Assembly: GCF_028829235.1 (NCBI RefSeq)
Contig: NZ_JAIWJY010000002.1
Coordinates: 62,001-126,000 of the forward strand
Source: Tenacibaculum larymnensis
GTDB taxonomy: Bacteria; Bacteroidota; Bacteroidia; Flavobacteriales; Flavobacteriaceae
Reading direction: 5' to 3'
Length of the DNA stretch: 64,000 nucleotides
The notes under the pieces are model-generated. The model made no database searches, had not been told where the DNA came from, and was given only the letters and a program-made list of their open reading frames with translations. Below are positions 54,230 to 63,723 of this stretch, in pieces. Within the stretch, counting starts at the first letter, position 1. The number at the start of each line of letters is the position of its first letter. A program made the translations under genes and the position numbers.

Positions 54230-54976
54230 CTATTTATTGTTTTGTAAAATTTGTATTCTTTTAATTTGGTCTGCAAAGAAACCACTTTTTTCTGGATATT
54301 TCAAACTTAATATTTTATATGCTTGAATAGCACTGTCATATTTCTTTTGTTCTAAATATACCTTAGCTAAGGTTTCGGTAGCTAATTGGTTACTTTGTTG
54401 ATTTTCGGATATCTTAATATCTGAGGTATTTGTTTTGCTAGGACGAGAAATTTTTGGAGCAGTTTCAATAAAACGATCAATAATAGCATCATGTTCAGAT
54501 TTAACAGGTACTTCTTTTATTTGCTTTTCTGAAGGTTGATTGTCTAAAGTTCTTACAATAGCTTTCTTTGATGAAAGTTGTAACCATTGATTGAAAGAAA
54601 AAGTTTCGTTTTGTGTGAAAGAAAGTGGTTTTCCAATAGCTAAATCTTCCTCCACAGCTGAAACTTTTGTTTGTTTTCTTTTTGGAAGAATTTTATCTTT
54701 TAAACTGGTTTTTTCTTCTTTTTTAGGAGTTTCTTTAAAAGCTTTTGAAGTAATAAAATCAAATAAAACAGTTCTATCACTGGTGTGAGATGCCGTTATT
54801 TTTAACTCGTTGTTGTATTTATAACTTTCTTGATTTTTTAAAATCTTTAAACGTAGCGCTTTAGCAGATTGAAAATAAGGATATTCTTGAATAATTGCAG
54901 AGATGTCCGAAAGATGATGTTCTTGCGAAATCAATTCAGGCTTTTCTAATAACTGTATGTATGTATCCTTATTCAA
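54230..54976 (-). CDS. Tetratricopeptide-like protein
   Basis: The 248-residue protein has no signal or membrane helix. The N-terminal part is helical, a Lys/Glu-rich linker follows (about 85-110), and the C-terminal part (about 198-245) contains one TPR-like helix pair, TLAKVYLEQKKYDSAIQAYKI. It lies between lptE and secG, an arrangement I recall from other Flavobacteriia. Function unknown. Confidence 0.75.
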   Translation of the reverse strand: MNKDTYIQLLEKPELISQEHHLSDISAIIQEYPYFQSAKALRLKILKNQESYKYNNELKITASHTSDRTVLFDFITSKAFKETPKKEEKTSLKDKILPKRKQTKVSAVEEDLAIGKPLSFTQNETFSFNQWLQLSSKKAIVRTLDNQPSEKQIKEVPVKSEHDAIIDRFIETAPKISRPSKTNTSDIKISENQQSNQLATETLAKVYLEQKKYDSAIQAYKILSLKYPEKSGFFADQIKRIQILQNNK

Positions 54977-54979
54977 AAA

Positions 54980-55486
54980 TTACCATTTTGCCACTGAGGC
55001 ATTAAAAATATCTTGTGTAATACGCTCTAGAATCTCATCCAAGGCAGTTTCTAAAACTCCTCCAGTTAGTTGTTGGTTTGCTCCGTAATCGTAGTAAAAA
55101 GAAAAACGTTTTTCAAAATTATCTTTCTCTTCTAAAGCGTTTATAAAGTTTACATTTACTGTAATTGTTAATCGGTTTTGAGCAGCTGTTTGTTGAGCTG
55201 TTGCACTCATAGGTGTTATACGATAATCAACAATTTCACCAGAAAAATGTAGATCACCACCAGAATTAACCAAGGTTAAATTAGTTTGACGAGTGAATAA
55301 ATCTTGTAAGTCTTGTGTGAATTTTTGACTAAGTATTGGTTCTACTAAAGGAGCTTGGTTAGGGAAAAAATCAACCTGAATTGTTTTTGCATTACCAGTA
55401 TTACCTCCTGTAAAAGAATATGCTCCACAACCAATAATAGTTGTTAAACCAATAAATAACGATATTATATAAAGAGTTTTTTTCAT
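54980..55486 (-). CDS. LPS-assembly lipoprotein LptE family
   Basis: The 168-residue protein has a lipoprotein signal with Cys20 (TIIGCGAYSF) and the Bacteroidota LptE-like domain with QVDFFPNQAPLVEPILSQKFTQ (in parts) and the C-terminal LERITQDIFNASVAKW. It is thought to plug the LptD barrel for LPS insertion in the outer membrane. It lies after the sigma-54 activator gene by 36 bases. Confidence 0.85.
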   Translation of the reverse strand: MKKTLYIISLFIGLTTIIGCGAYSFTGGNTGNAKTIQVDFFPNQAPLVEPILSQKFTQDLQDLFTRQTNLTLVNSGGDLHFSGEIVDYRITPMSATAQQTAAQNRLTITVNVNFINALEEKDNFEKRFSFYYDYGANQQLTGGVLETALDEILERITQDIFNASVAKW

Positions 55487-55522
55487 TTAAAATTGGATGA
55501 GTTGTAAAAGTAAACAAATAGA

Positions 55523-56755
55523 TTATAAATCATATTGTTTAATTTTTCTGTATAGAGTTCTTTCAGATATTCCTAGCTCCTTAGCGGCTAATTTACGCTT
55601 TCCGTTATTTTTTTCAAGAGACTTTTTTATCATTTCAATTTCTTTTTCTTGTAACGATAAGCTTTCATCTTCTTCAATGGTCTCTGCATAATCATACTCA
55701 CTTTGGTGAGACGTAGATTTTGGTATTTGTACAACCTCTATGTTAGAAGCTTCCGATAAATCTTGATCTTGATATATGCGTTCGATTAAACGATGATTGT
55801 CTTCTTGTACTTGTTCAGAGTCTCCGTTTTGCATTAAATCTAGCGTTAACTTTTTTAGATCATTAATGTCATTACGCATATCAAACAAGATTTTATACAT
55901 GATGTCTCGTTCGTTAGCAAAGTCTGATTGACTTGTAGTTCTGCCACCTACAACAGCAGGTAGATTACTGCGGTTTTCAGGTAAATATTGAATTAGTTTT
56001 TCAGGAGTAATTAGCCTATCTTCTTCAACTATTGATACTTGTTCTGCAATATTTTTTAATTGACGAATATTACCAGGAAAATGATAGTTCAATAAAACTT
56101 TTACTGCATTTTCATCAAGTCTTATAGTAGGCATTCTATATTTTTGCGCAAAATCTGCAGCAAACTTTCTAAATAATAAGTGAATGTCTTCCCCACGTTC
56201 TCTTAAAGGAGGTAGCGGAATTTCTATAGTACTTAAACGATAATATAAATCTTCACGAAACTTCTCTTTAGAAATAGCTTCGTGCATATTCACGTTGGTT
56301 GCAGCTACAATACGAACATTTGTTTTTTGTACTTGAGAAGAACCTACTTTTATAAATTCTCCATTTTCCAATACACGTAACAAGCGGACTTGGGTTGTTA
56401 ATGGTAATTCACCAACTTCATCTAAAAAGATGGTACCACCATCAGCAACTTCAAAATAGCCTTTCCTTGTTTGTGTAGCTCCTGTAAAAGCACCTTTTTC
56501 ATGCCCGAATAATTCACTATCAATAGTTCCTTCAGGAATTGCTCCACAATTTACAGCAATATATTTTGCATGTTTTCTGTGTGATAATTGGTGAATAATT
56601 CTTGGGATATTTTCTTTTCCAACACCACTTTCACCAGTAACAAGTACTGAAATATCGGTAGGGGCAACACGAATCGCTTTTTCAATTGCACGATTTAGTT
56701 GCACATCGTTACCGATAATGCCAAAGCGTTGTTTTATAGCTTGTAAATTTTCCAT
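55523..56755 (-). CDS. Sigma-54-dependent transcriptional activator without receiver domain
   Basis: The 410-residue protein starts directly with the AAA+ domain: Walker A GESGVGKE at 41-48, GAFTGA at 88-93, Walker B IFLDEVGEL near 109-117, and a Fis-type HTH at the end, LAAKELGISERTLYRKIKQYDL. GAFTGA contacts RpoN, so it should activate sigma-54 promoters. No receiver or sensor domain is present, so its activity is controlled in another way. It lies between miaB and lptE. Targets unknown. Confidence 0.92.
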   Translation of the reverse strand: MENLQAIKQRFGIIGNDVQLNRAIEKAIRVAPTDISVLVTGESGVGKENIPRIIHQLSHRKHAKYIAVNCGAIPEGTIDSELFGHEKGAFTGATQTRKGYFEVADGGTIFLDEVGELPLTTQVRLLRVLENGEFIKVGSSQVQKTNVRIVAATNVNMHEAISKEKFREDLYYRLSTIEIPLPPLRERGEDIHLLFRKFAADFAQKYRMPTIRLDENAVKVLLNYHFPGNIRQLKNIAEQVSIVEEDRLITPEKLIQYLPENRSNLPAVVGGRTTSQSDFANERDIMYKILFDMRNDINDLKKLTLDLMQNGDSEQVQEDNHRLIERIYQDQDLSEASNIEVVQIPKSTSHQSEYDYAETIEEDESLSLQEKEIEMIKKSLEKNNGKRKLAAKELGISERTLYRKIKQYDL

Positions 56756-56837
56756 TTCTTTCTTTAGAATAGAAAAAAAAGAATAGAGAGAAAAGATTGT
56801 GTCTTTTTTCTTTCCTCTAGACTCTTTTTTCTAAAAA

Positions 56838-58292
56838 TTAATTATTGTCTGAGTACCGAACAGCCTTACCTTTTAAGGTTGTAGAAGTACAATCTTCAAT
56901 CTTTACATTTACAAAATCTCCCATTTTATAATGTTCCTTAGGGAAAACAACAACGGTATTTTGTGTATTACGACCTTTCCATTCATTTTCGTTTCTTTTT
57001 GAAGTTCCTTCAATTAAAACTTCCTGAATTTTTCCTACATGTTCTTTAGCTCTGTATAAACTATGTTCTTGTTGTAGGTCGATAATTTCTTGTAAACGAC
57101 GTTTTTTTATAGCTAATGGAACATCATCTTCCATTTTTTTAGCAGCTAAGGTTCCTGGTCTTTCTGAATAAGCAAACATAAATCCGAAGCTATATTTTAC
57201 ATAGTTCATCATGTCTAAAGTATCAAGATGGTCATCTTCAGTTTCTCCACAGAAACCAGCAATCATATCTTGACTTAAAGCCATTTCAGGAACAATTTTG
57301 TATATGTTGTCAACCAATTCCATGTATTCTTCACGAGTATGTTGACGATTCATAGCTTTTAACATATTGTTACTTCCACTTTGTACAGGTAAGTGAATAT
57401 ATTTACAAATGTTTTGGTGTTTAGCCATAACATGAATTACATCCAGAGTCATATCTTGCGGATTCGATGTAGAAAAACGAAAACGCATTTTTGGAAATTC
57501 AGTAGCACACATATCTAATAATTGTGCAAAATCTACAGCAGAAGCTTGTGCTAATTCCGAAGCCTTTTTAAAATCTTTTTTCAATCCGCCACCATACCAT
57601 AAGTAAGAATCTACATTCTGACCTAGTAAAGTAATTTCTTTGAAGTTCTTTTCTTGCATACTGCGGATTTCTTCAATAATACTCTTTGGGTCACGGCTAC
57701 GCTCACGACCACGAGTAAAAGGAACCACACAGAATGTACACATATTATCACAACCACGAGTAATTGAAACAAATGCAGAAACTCCATTAGAGTTTAAACG
57801 AACAGGAGAAACATCGGCATATGTTTCTTCCTTTGATAAAATTACATTTACCGCATCACGACCTGCGTCAACCTCTTCAATTAAATTAGGTAAGTCTCTA
57901 TATGCATCAGGACCTACAACTAAATCAACGATTTTTTCTTCCTCTAAAAACTTTTCTTTTAGTCGTTCAGCCATACAACCCAATACACCAACTTTCATCG
58001 TTGGGTTTGTTTTTTTAACAGCGTTGTATTTTTGAAGTCTATTACGAACAGTGGTTTCAGCTTTTTCACGAATAGAGCAGGTGTTAACCAGTACAAGATC
58101 TGCATCTTCCAGGTTTTGTGTGGTGTTAAAACCTTGTTCAGCTAAAATTGACGCCACAATTTCGCTATCGTTCATATTCATTTGACAACCATAGCTTTCT
58201 ATAAAAAGCTTTTTGCTGTTTCCTTCTTTGTGTTCTGTAACAAGGGCTTTTCCTTGTTTTTTCTCATCAATTACTTTCTCTACGTGTTCCAT
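56838..58292 (-). CDS. miaB: tRNA-2-methylthio-N6-dimethylallyladenosine synthase
   Basis: MiaB adds the 2-methylthio group to i6A37 of tRNA. The 484-residue protein has the N-terminal [4Fe-4S] site Cys36, Cys72 and Cys106, the radical SAM motif CDNMCTFC (Cys181, Cys185, Cys188), and a C-terminal TRAM domain. It is somewhat longer at the N-terminus than the E. coli form. It is divergent from topA and 82 bases from the sigma-54 activator. Confidence 0.96.
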   Translation of the reverse strand: MEHVEKVIDEKKQGKALVTEHKEGNSKKLFIESYGCQMNMNDSEIVASILAEQGFNTTQNLEDADLVLVNTCSIREKAETTVRNRLQKYNAVKKTNPTMKVGVLGCMAERLKEKFLEEEKIVDLVVGPDAYRDLPNLIEEVDAGRDAVNVILSKEETYADVSPVRLNSNGVSAFVSITRGCDNMCTFCVVPFTRGRERSRDPKSIIEEIRSMQEKNFKEITLLGQNVDSYLWYGGGLKKDFKKASELAQASAVDFAQLLDMCATEFPKMRFRFSTSNPQDMTLDVIHVMAKHQNICKYIHLPVQSGSNNMLKAMNRQHTREEYMELVDNIYKIVPEMALSQDMIAGFCGETEDDHLDTLDMMNYVKYSFGFMFAYSERPGTLAAKKMEDDVPLAIKKRRLQEIIDLQQEHSLYRAKEHVGKIQEVLIEGTSKRNENEWKGRNTQNTVVVFPKEHYKMGDFVNVKIEDCTSTTLKGKAVRYSDNN

Positions 58293-58425
58293 AAATCCTT
58301 AAATCGTACTAAAATAGGCTGCAAAGATACAACCAAAAAGTGTAATTTGTGACAAATTGACATGGATAGTTTTTTTAAGAAAAAGTAAAATTTTGTTAAA
58401 AATAACCCATTAAAAAAAAACTATA

Positions 58426-58433
58426 TACTTTTG
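58426..58433 (+). promoter_or_regulatory. Candidate -7 box of the topA promoter
   Basis: TACTTTTG matches TAnnTTTG and lies 58 bases before the topA ATG, in the region divergent from miaB. No -33 box at the normal distance is seen. Confidence 0.4.
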
Positions 58434-58491
58434 CAAACTGAATTATGCCTATATTAATAAGGTGTAAAATGAGATAAGAGATATAAGACGT

Positions 58492-60978
58492 ATGGCAAAA
58501 AATTTAGTAATAGTTGAGTCACCTGCTAAAGCAAAAACGATAGAGAAGTTTTTAGGAAAGGACTTTCAGGTTGAATCGAGTTTCGGACACATTGCAGACT
58601 TACCATCTAAAGAGTTAGGTGTAGATGTAGAAGGAGATTTCAAACCGAAGTATATAGTTTCTACTGATAAAAAAGCGGTGGTAAAGAAACTTAAAGACTT
58701 AGCAAAGAAAGCAGAAACTGTTTGGTTAGCATCCGATGAAGACCGCGAGGGAGAGGCTATAGCATGGCACTTAGCGGAACAATTAAAGTTGAAAGATGAA
58801 AACACTAAACGTATTGTTTTTAACTCTATTACTAAAAATGCAATTTTAAAAGCAATAGAAAATCCACGTACAATTAATTATAACTTAGTTGATGCACAAC
58901 AAGCACGACGTGTGTTAGATAGAATAGTGGGGTATGAATTGTCTCCTGTTTTATGGAGAAAAGTTAAACCAGGTCTGTCAGCAGGTAGAGTGCAATCGGT
59001 AGCGGTGCGTTTAATTGTGGAGCGTGAAAGAGAGATAGAAGATTTTACACCAGTAGCTTCTTACAGAGTTGACGCAGAGTTTATAAATGCAGAAGGGAAA
59101 AAGTTTAAAGCAAAGCTTGCAAAAAATTTCTCAACAAAAAAAGAAGCAGAAGATTTCTTAAACTCTTGTTTAGGAGCAGAATTCTCTGTAGCTGATTTAC
59201 AAAAAAAACCTGCAAAAAAATCTCCGGCACCGCCATTTACAACATCTACGTTACAGCAAGAAGCATCAAGGAAATTAGGCTTTCCTGTTGCTAAAACCAT
59301 GATGGTAGCGCAACGTTTGTATGAAGCAGGGTTAATAACCTACATGAGAACAGATAGTGTAAATTTATCTGATGATGCAAAAAATGCAGCTCAAGCAGAA
59401 ATTATAGCTTCTTATGGGGAAGAATATAGTAAGCCACGTAATTATGCAACTAAATCAAAAGGAGCACAGGAAGCACACGAGGCGATTCGTCCAACAAACA
59501 TGGAGAATCACGAAATTACAGGTGAGTATGATCAAACAAGATTGTATAGCTTAATTTGGAAACGCACATTAGCTTCACAAATGAGCGAAGCTCAGTTAGA
59601 GCGTACCGTTGTAAAAATAGACAACAATAAGAATAAGAAACAGTTTACTGCAAACGGAGAGGTAATCACTTTTGAAGGTTTCTTAAAAGTATATTTAGAA
59701 GGAACCGATAATGAAGAAGAGGAACAGGCAGGAATGTTACCTAGAATGGAGGTTAAAGAGTCATTAATTAATGAGTTAATTACAGCAACTGAACGATATA
59801 CACGACCACCAGCAAGATTTTCAGAAGCAGCTTTAGTAAAGCGTTTAGAAGAGTTAGGTATAGGTCGTCCTTCTACATACGCACCAACCATTTCAACTAT
59901 TCAAAGAAGAGATTATATTGAGAAAGGCACCGTAGAAGGAAAAGAAAGAAATTATACGCAGTTAAGTTTAGCAAATCAAGAAGTGTCAGAGCAAGTTTTA
60001 ACTGAAAAGGTGGGTTCTGATAAAGGAAAGTTAGTTCCAACAGATATTGGAAATATTGTAAATGATTTCCTAGTTGCTAATTTCGATACTATTTTAGACT
60101 ACGGATTTACAGCTAAAGTAGAAAATGAGTTTGATGAAATTGCTGAAGGAAAAGAAGACTGGACAGCAATGATTAAAGATTTCTATAAAAACTTTCATGT
60201 TGTTGTAGAAGATGTTGCTGCAAATGCAGAAAGAGCAAAAGGAGAGCGTTTGTTAGGAGTTGATCCAGAGAGTGGTAAGAATGTTTATGTGCGTTTAGGA
60301 CGTTACGGAGCAATGGTGCAGATAGGAGAAGCAACGGATGAAGAAAAGCCTCGTTTTGCAAGTTTACAAGGAGATCAAACAATGAATTCCATAACCTATG
60401 AAGAAGCGATGGATTTGTTTAAGTTACCAAAAACATTAGGAGACTACGAAGAGAAAGAGGTTGTTGTAGCTAATGGAAGATTTGGGCCTTATATTAAATT
60501 TGACGGTAAATATGTATCGTTAGATAAAGGGGAAAATCCAATGTCTGTAGACATGGATAGAGCTATTGAGCTAATTGAAGCAAAAAGGAAAGCAGATGCT
60601 CCTATTGGAGAATATGAGGGTATGCCAATTCAAAAAGGAGTTGGACGTTTTGGACCTTTTATTAAATGGAATTCTATTTTTATTAACGTAAATAAAAAAT
60701 ACGATTTTGATAATTTAAGTCAGGCAGATTTAGAAGAATTAATAGAAGATAAAAAACGAAAAGAGCGTGAAAAGCTAATTCACAACTTTGAAGAAGTTGG
60801 TATTCGCGTAGAGAAAGCACGTTGGGGACGTTTTAATGTGATAAAAGGAAAGATAAAAGTAGAGCTCCCTAAAACCACAGAAATAGAAAAACTAACACAA
60901 GAAGAGGCTGTTAAAATAATAGAGGCAAAAACGCCAAAGAAAAAAGCAACCAAAAAGAAAGCTGCCAAAAAAAAATAA
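58492..60978 (+). CDS. topA: DNA topoisomerase I
   Basis: TopA relaxes negative supercoils. The 828-residue protein has the Toprim acids in LASDEDREGE (about 79-88), the active-site Tyr284 in LITYMRTDS, and C-terminal topoisomerase repeats (four or so, with FGPYIKFDGKYVSL and FGPFIKWNSIFI) that lack the Cys4 zinc fingers of E. coli, ending in a Lys/Ala-rich tail (KKKATKKKAAKKK). Such a basic tail is common in this phylum. Confidence 0.97.
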   Translation: MAKNLVIVESPAKAKTIEKFLGKDFQVESSFGHIADLPSKELGVDVEGDFKPKYIVSTDKKAVVKKLKDLAKKAETVWLASDEDREGEAIAWHLAEQLKLKDENTKRIVFNSITKNAILKAIENPRTINYNLVDAQQARRVLDRIVGYELSPVLWRKVKPGLSAGRVQSVAVRLIVEREREIEDFTPVASYRVDAEFINAEGKKFKAKLAKNFSTKKEAEDFLNSCLGAEFSVADLQKKPAKKSPAPPFTTSTLQQEASRKLGFPVAKTMMVAQRLYEAGLITYMRTDSVNLSDDAKNAAQAEIIASYGEEYSKPRNYATKSKGAQEAHEAIRPTNMENHEITGEYDQTRLYSLIWKRTLASQMSEAQLERTVVKIDNNKNKKQFTANGEVITFEGFLKVYLEGTDNEEEEQAGMLPRMEVKESLINELITATERYTRPPARFSEAALVKRLEELGIGRPSTYAPTISTIQRRDYIEKGTVEGKERNYTQLSLANQEVSEQVLTEKVGSDKGKLVPTDIGNIVNDFLVANFDTILDYGFTAKVENEFDEIAEGKEDWTAMIKDFYKNFHVVVEDVAANAERAKGERLLGVDPESGKNVYVRLGRYGAMVQIGEATDEEKPRFASLQGDQTMNSITYEEAMDLFKLPKTLGDYEEKEVVVANGRFGPYIKFDGKYVSLDKGENPMSVDMDRAIELIEAKRKADAPIGEYEGMPIQKGVGRFGPFIKWNSIFINVNKKYDFDNLSQADLEELIEDKKRKEREKLIHNFEEVGIRVEKARWGRFNVIKGKIKVELPKTTEIEKLTQEEAVKIIEAKTPKKKATKKKAAKKK

Positions 60979-61036
60979 AGAAGCTTTCAGAAAAAAAATA
61001 GTTTAGTATATTGCGACACTTAAATTCCCCCTTATA

Positions 61037-62197
61037 ATGAATATAGACTTCTTTACACCTATTGAAGATTCTGTAGCTGCTCACGTAGTTTTACAGCCAT
61101 CTTCTGCGTTGGGAAGAAATATTCAACTCCATACTGTCCAAGATGGTTTTCCAGACTTGACAGAGGTTTCTATAGCTGTTTTAGGGGTAAAAGATGATAG
61201 AGGTGCAGTAGATAATTTTGGTAGCGGTAAAGAACTACATGAAATTCGTAAGCACTTGTATCAACTATTTCCTGGGAATTGGCATACACCAATAGTTGAT
61301 TTAGGGAATATAGAAAAAGGTAATACTTTAGAAGATACCTATTTTGCTGTTAAATCATCAGTAGCATCCTTACTGAAAAAAAATATACTTCCAGTAATAA
61401 TTGGTGGAGGACAAGATTTAACTTATGCGAATTATAGAGCTTATGATAAGTTAGAGCAAACAGTGAATTTAGTGGCTGTAGACAGCCGATTTGATTTAGG
61501 TACTGTAGAAGAAGAGCTAAGTTCAAGATCATATGTGAGTAGAATTGTTATGGAAGAACCAAACAATTTATTTAATTTTAGTAATATTGGTTATCAAACA
61601 TACTTTAACTCACAAGAAGAAATTAACTTACTAGATAAGTTGTATTTCGATGCTTATAGGTTAGGACAGGTGAAAGATGTGACGTTGGTTGAACCTATAA
61701 TGCGTGATGCAGATGTTGTAAGTATAGACATAGGTAGTGTTCGACAAAGTGAAGCACCTGCTAATCAAAATGCCTCACCTAATGGGTTTTATGGAGAGGA
61801 AATGTGTGCCATTGCACGTTATGCAGGAATTAGTGATAAAGTAACATCCTTTGGTATATACGAGTACAATAGTAAGTTGGACTCTAATAGTCAAACAGCA
61901 AATTTAATAGCTCAAATAATTTGGTACTTCATAGAAGGAGTGAATTCAAGAGCTAAAGATTACCCATTTGCAACAAAAGAAAGTTACCAAAAGTTCACGG
62001 TGCTTTTGAATGACGATGACCCAATAAACTTTTATAAAAGTGATAAAAGTGGTCGTTGGTGGATGGAAATAAATTTAATATCGAATAATAAACACAAAAG
62101 ACATGCGTTAATACCATGTAACTATCGAGATTATGAACAAGCGTTGCAGCAAAAAACACCAGAGAGGTGGTATAAAGCACTGCAAAAGCTTGTTTAG
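61037..62197 (+). CDS. Arginase/formimidoylglutamase-fold protein with degenerate metal site
   Basis: The 386-residue protein has the ureohydrolase fold but a damaged metal site. Where active members have GGxH it has GGGQD (123-127), where they have DAHxD it has DSRFD (149-153), and where they have SxDxD it has SIDIG (229-233). Thus three of six usual Mn ligands are changed (His to Gln, His to Arg, Asp to Gly), so it is unlikely to hydrolyse a guanidino group. The fold is retained with an extra C-terminal segment (about 310-386). It lies between topA and gldK, 96 bases before gldK. A non-catalytic role tied to type IX secretion is possible but unproven. Confidence 0.8.
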   Translation: MNIDFFTPIEDSVAAHVVLQPSSALGRNIQLHTVQDGFPDLTEVSIAVLGVKDDRGAVDNFGSGKELHEIRKHLYQLFPGNWHTPIVDLGNIEKGNTLEDTYFAVKSSVASLLKKNILPVIIGGGQDLTYANYRAYDKLEQTVNLVAVDSRFDLGTVEEELSSRSYVSRIVMEEPNNLFNFSNIGYQTYFNSQEEINLLDKLYFDAYRLGQVKDVTLVEPIMRDADVVSIDIGSVRQSEAPANQNASPNGFYGEEMCAIARYAGISDKVTSFGIYEYNSKLDSNSQTANLIAQIIWYFIEGVNSRAKDYPFATKESYQKFTVLLNDDDPINFYKSDKSGRWWMEINLISNNKHKRHALIPCNYRDYEQALQQKTPERWYKALQKLV

Positions 62198-62236
62198 GAG
62201 AAAGTTGTATGTTCTGTAAAAAATAATAACTCGTAA

Positions 62237-62267
62237 TTGTTTTTTAATAAAAAAAATAATAGGTTTA
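62237..62267 (+). promoter_or_regulatory. Candidate gldK promoter
   Basis: TTG (62237-62239), a 20-base spacer and TAGGTTTA (62260-62267) resemble the -33/-7 pattern, with one mismatch at the last base. It lies about 27 bases before the gldK start. Confidence 0.45.
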
Positions 62268-62293
62268 CGCCTCTTTTATAAGAAAGATATAAT

Positions 62294-63673
62294 ATGAAAA
62301 AAATAACAGTACTTGCATTGTTAGCATCTATCATCTACTCTTGTGGTTCAAGTGGAGATAGAGGAGAATTGGTAGGAGTAAAGTCTAAAAGAAAATGGTT
62401 TGCGGAGAAACCATATGGAATGGCTAAAATCCCAGGAGGATCTTTTACTATGGGTAAACAAGATGAAGATCCTATGGGAGCTATGAACGCTCCAACTAAG
62501 ACTGTTACTGTACAACCATTTTATATGGATGAAACAGAAATAACGAATAGTGAGTATAAAGCATTTGTTCATTGGGTAAGAGACTCTATTACAAGAACTA
62601 AATTAGCCTACCAGGCAGAGTTTGCTTCTTTAGGAGGAGATGATGTAGCTAGTACAGGTAAAAACGCACAAGGAATTCAATTATACGCTTTTGGATCAAA
62701 AGATACAGTAAATGAAACTCCGTATGAAAAATATATGCGTGAAAATTACTACGAGTTAGGAGAAGGGTTAGACTCTTTGAAGCCATTAAATTGGGAAGAG
62801 GAACTTATTTGGGATTCTCAAGAGTATCCTGATGCAGATTATGTAGAAGTAATGGATTCTCTGTATATAAAGAAAGATGAAGCTTTAAATGGAATTAGAA
62901 CATTCAATACAAAGTTATTAAACTATAGATACTACTGGTTCGATAATGAAGCTGCAGCTAGAACAGGTAAAAATAGAAAAGACTTCTTAAGAGACGAGGT
63001 TATTAATGTTTACCCAGATACAACAGTATGGATTAAAGATTTTAACTATTCATATAATGATCCAATGCATCAAGAATACTTTGGACACAAGGCATATGAA
63101 AACTATCCTGTGGTTGGAGTGACATGGAATCAAGCAAAAGCATTTTGTCACTGGAGAACTCAAACAAAAAACAACTTCCAAAGATCAAGAAAAAAATTAG
63201 GTTTAGTACCAGCATTCAGATTACCAACTGAAGCTGAATGGGAATATGCTGCCCGTGGTGGTTTAGACTATGGTAAATACCCTTGGGGTGGACCAAGTAC
63301 AACAAGCGATAGAGGATGTTTCTTAGCCAACTTTAAGCCAGTTCGTGGTGATTATGCTGCAGATGGTGCTTTATATACAGTTGAAGCTATGTCATACAAC
63401 CCTAATGAGTACGGACTGTTTAATATGGCAGGTAATGTTTCTGAATGGACAAATACAGCTTATAACCAAATGTCTTACTACATGGGATCTACAATGAACC
63501 CTAACGTAGAGATAAAAGAAAACAGAAGAAAGATTATCCGTGGAGGATCTTGGAAAGATGTAGCATACTTTTTAGAAGTAAGTTCTCGTGATTGGGAATA
63601 TGCAGATACAGCAAGAAGTTATATTGGATTTAGAACAGTACAAGATTATTTAGGTACCAATAAAAGTAATTAA
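62294..63673 (+). CDS. gldK: Gliding motility lipoprotein GldK (type IX secretion)
   Basis: GldK forms with GldN the periplasmic ring under the outer membrane in the type IX secretion system, needed for gliding and secretion. The 459-residue lipoprotein has Cys17 in IIYSCGS and a formylglycine-generating-enzyme-like (sulfatase-modifying factor) fold, visible in PYGMAKIPGGSFTMG, FRLPTEAEWEYAARG, NEYGLFNMAGNVSEW and KIIRGGSWKD. The FGE active-site Cys pair is absent, as in other GldK. It is followed by gldL. Confidence 0.95.
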   Translation: MKKITVLALLASIIYSCGSSGDRGELVGVKSKRKWFAEKPYGMAKIPGGSFTMGKQDEDPMGAMNAPTKTVTVQPFYMDETEITNSEYKAFVHWVRDSITRTKLAYQAEFASLGGDDVASTGKNAQGIQLYAFGSKDTVNETPYEKYMRENYYELGEGLDSLKPLNWEEELIWDSQEYPDADYVEVMDSLYIKKDEALNGIRTFNTKLLNYRYYWFDNEAAARTGKNRKDFLRDEVINVYPDTTVWIKDFNYSYNDPMHQEYFGHKAYENYPVVGVTWNQAKAFCHWRTQTKNNFQRSRKKLGLVPAFRLPTEAEWEYAARGGLDYGKYPWGGPSTTSDRGCFLANFKPVRGDYAADGALYTVEAMSYNPNEYGLFNMAGNVSEWTNTAYNQMSYYMGSTMNPNVEIKENRRKIIRGGSWKDVAYFLEVSSRDWEYADTARSYIGFRTVQDYLGTNKSN

Positions 63674-63723
63674 CAAGAAAACAAGAATAAATATTAATCC
63701 CCAAAATTTAAAAATCAAGAATT

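Noticed and set aside
60900..60978. Lys/Ala repeat at the end of topA as a DNA repeat
   Set aside because: It encodes the basic C-terminal tail of topoisomerase I, common in this phylum, and is not a separate repeat element.
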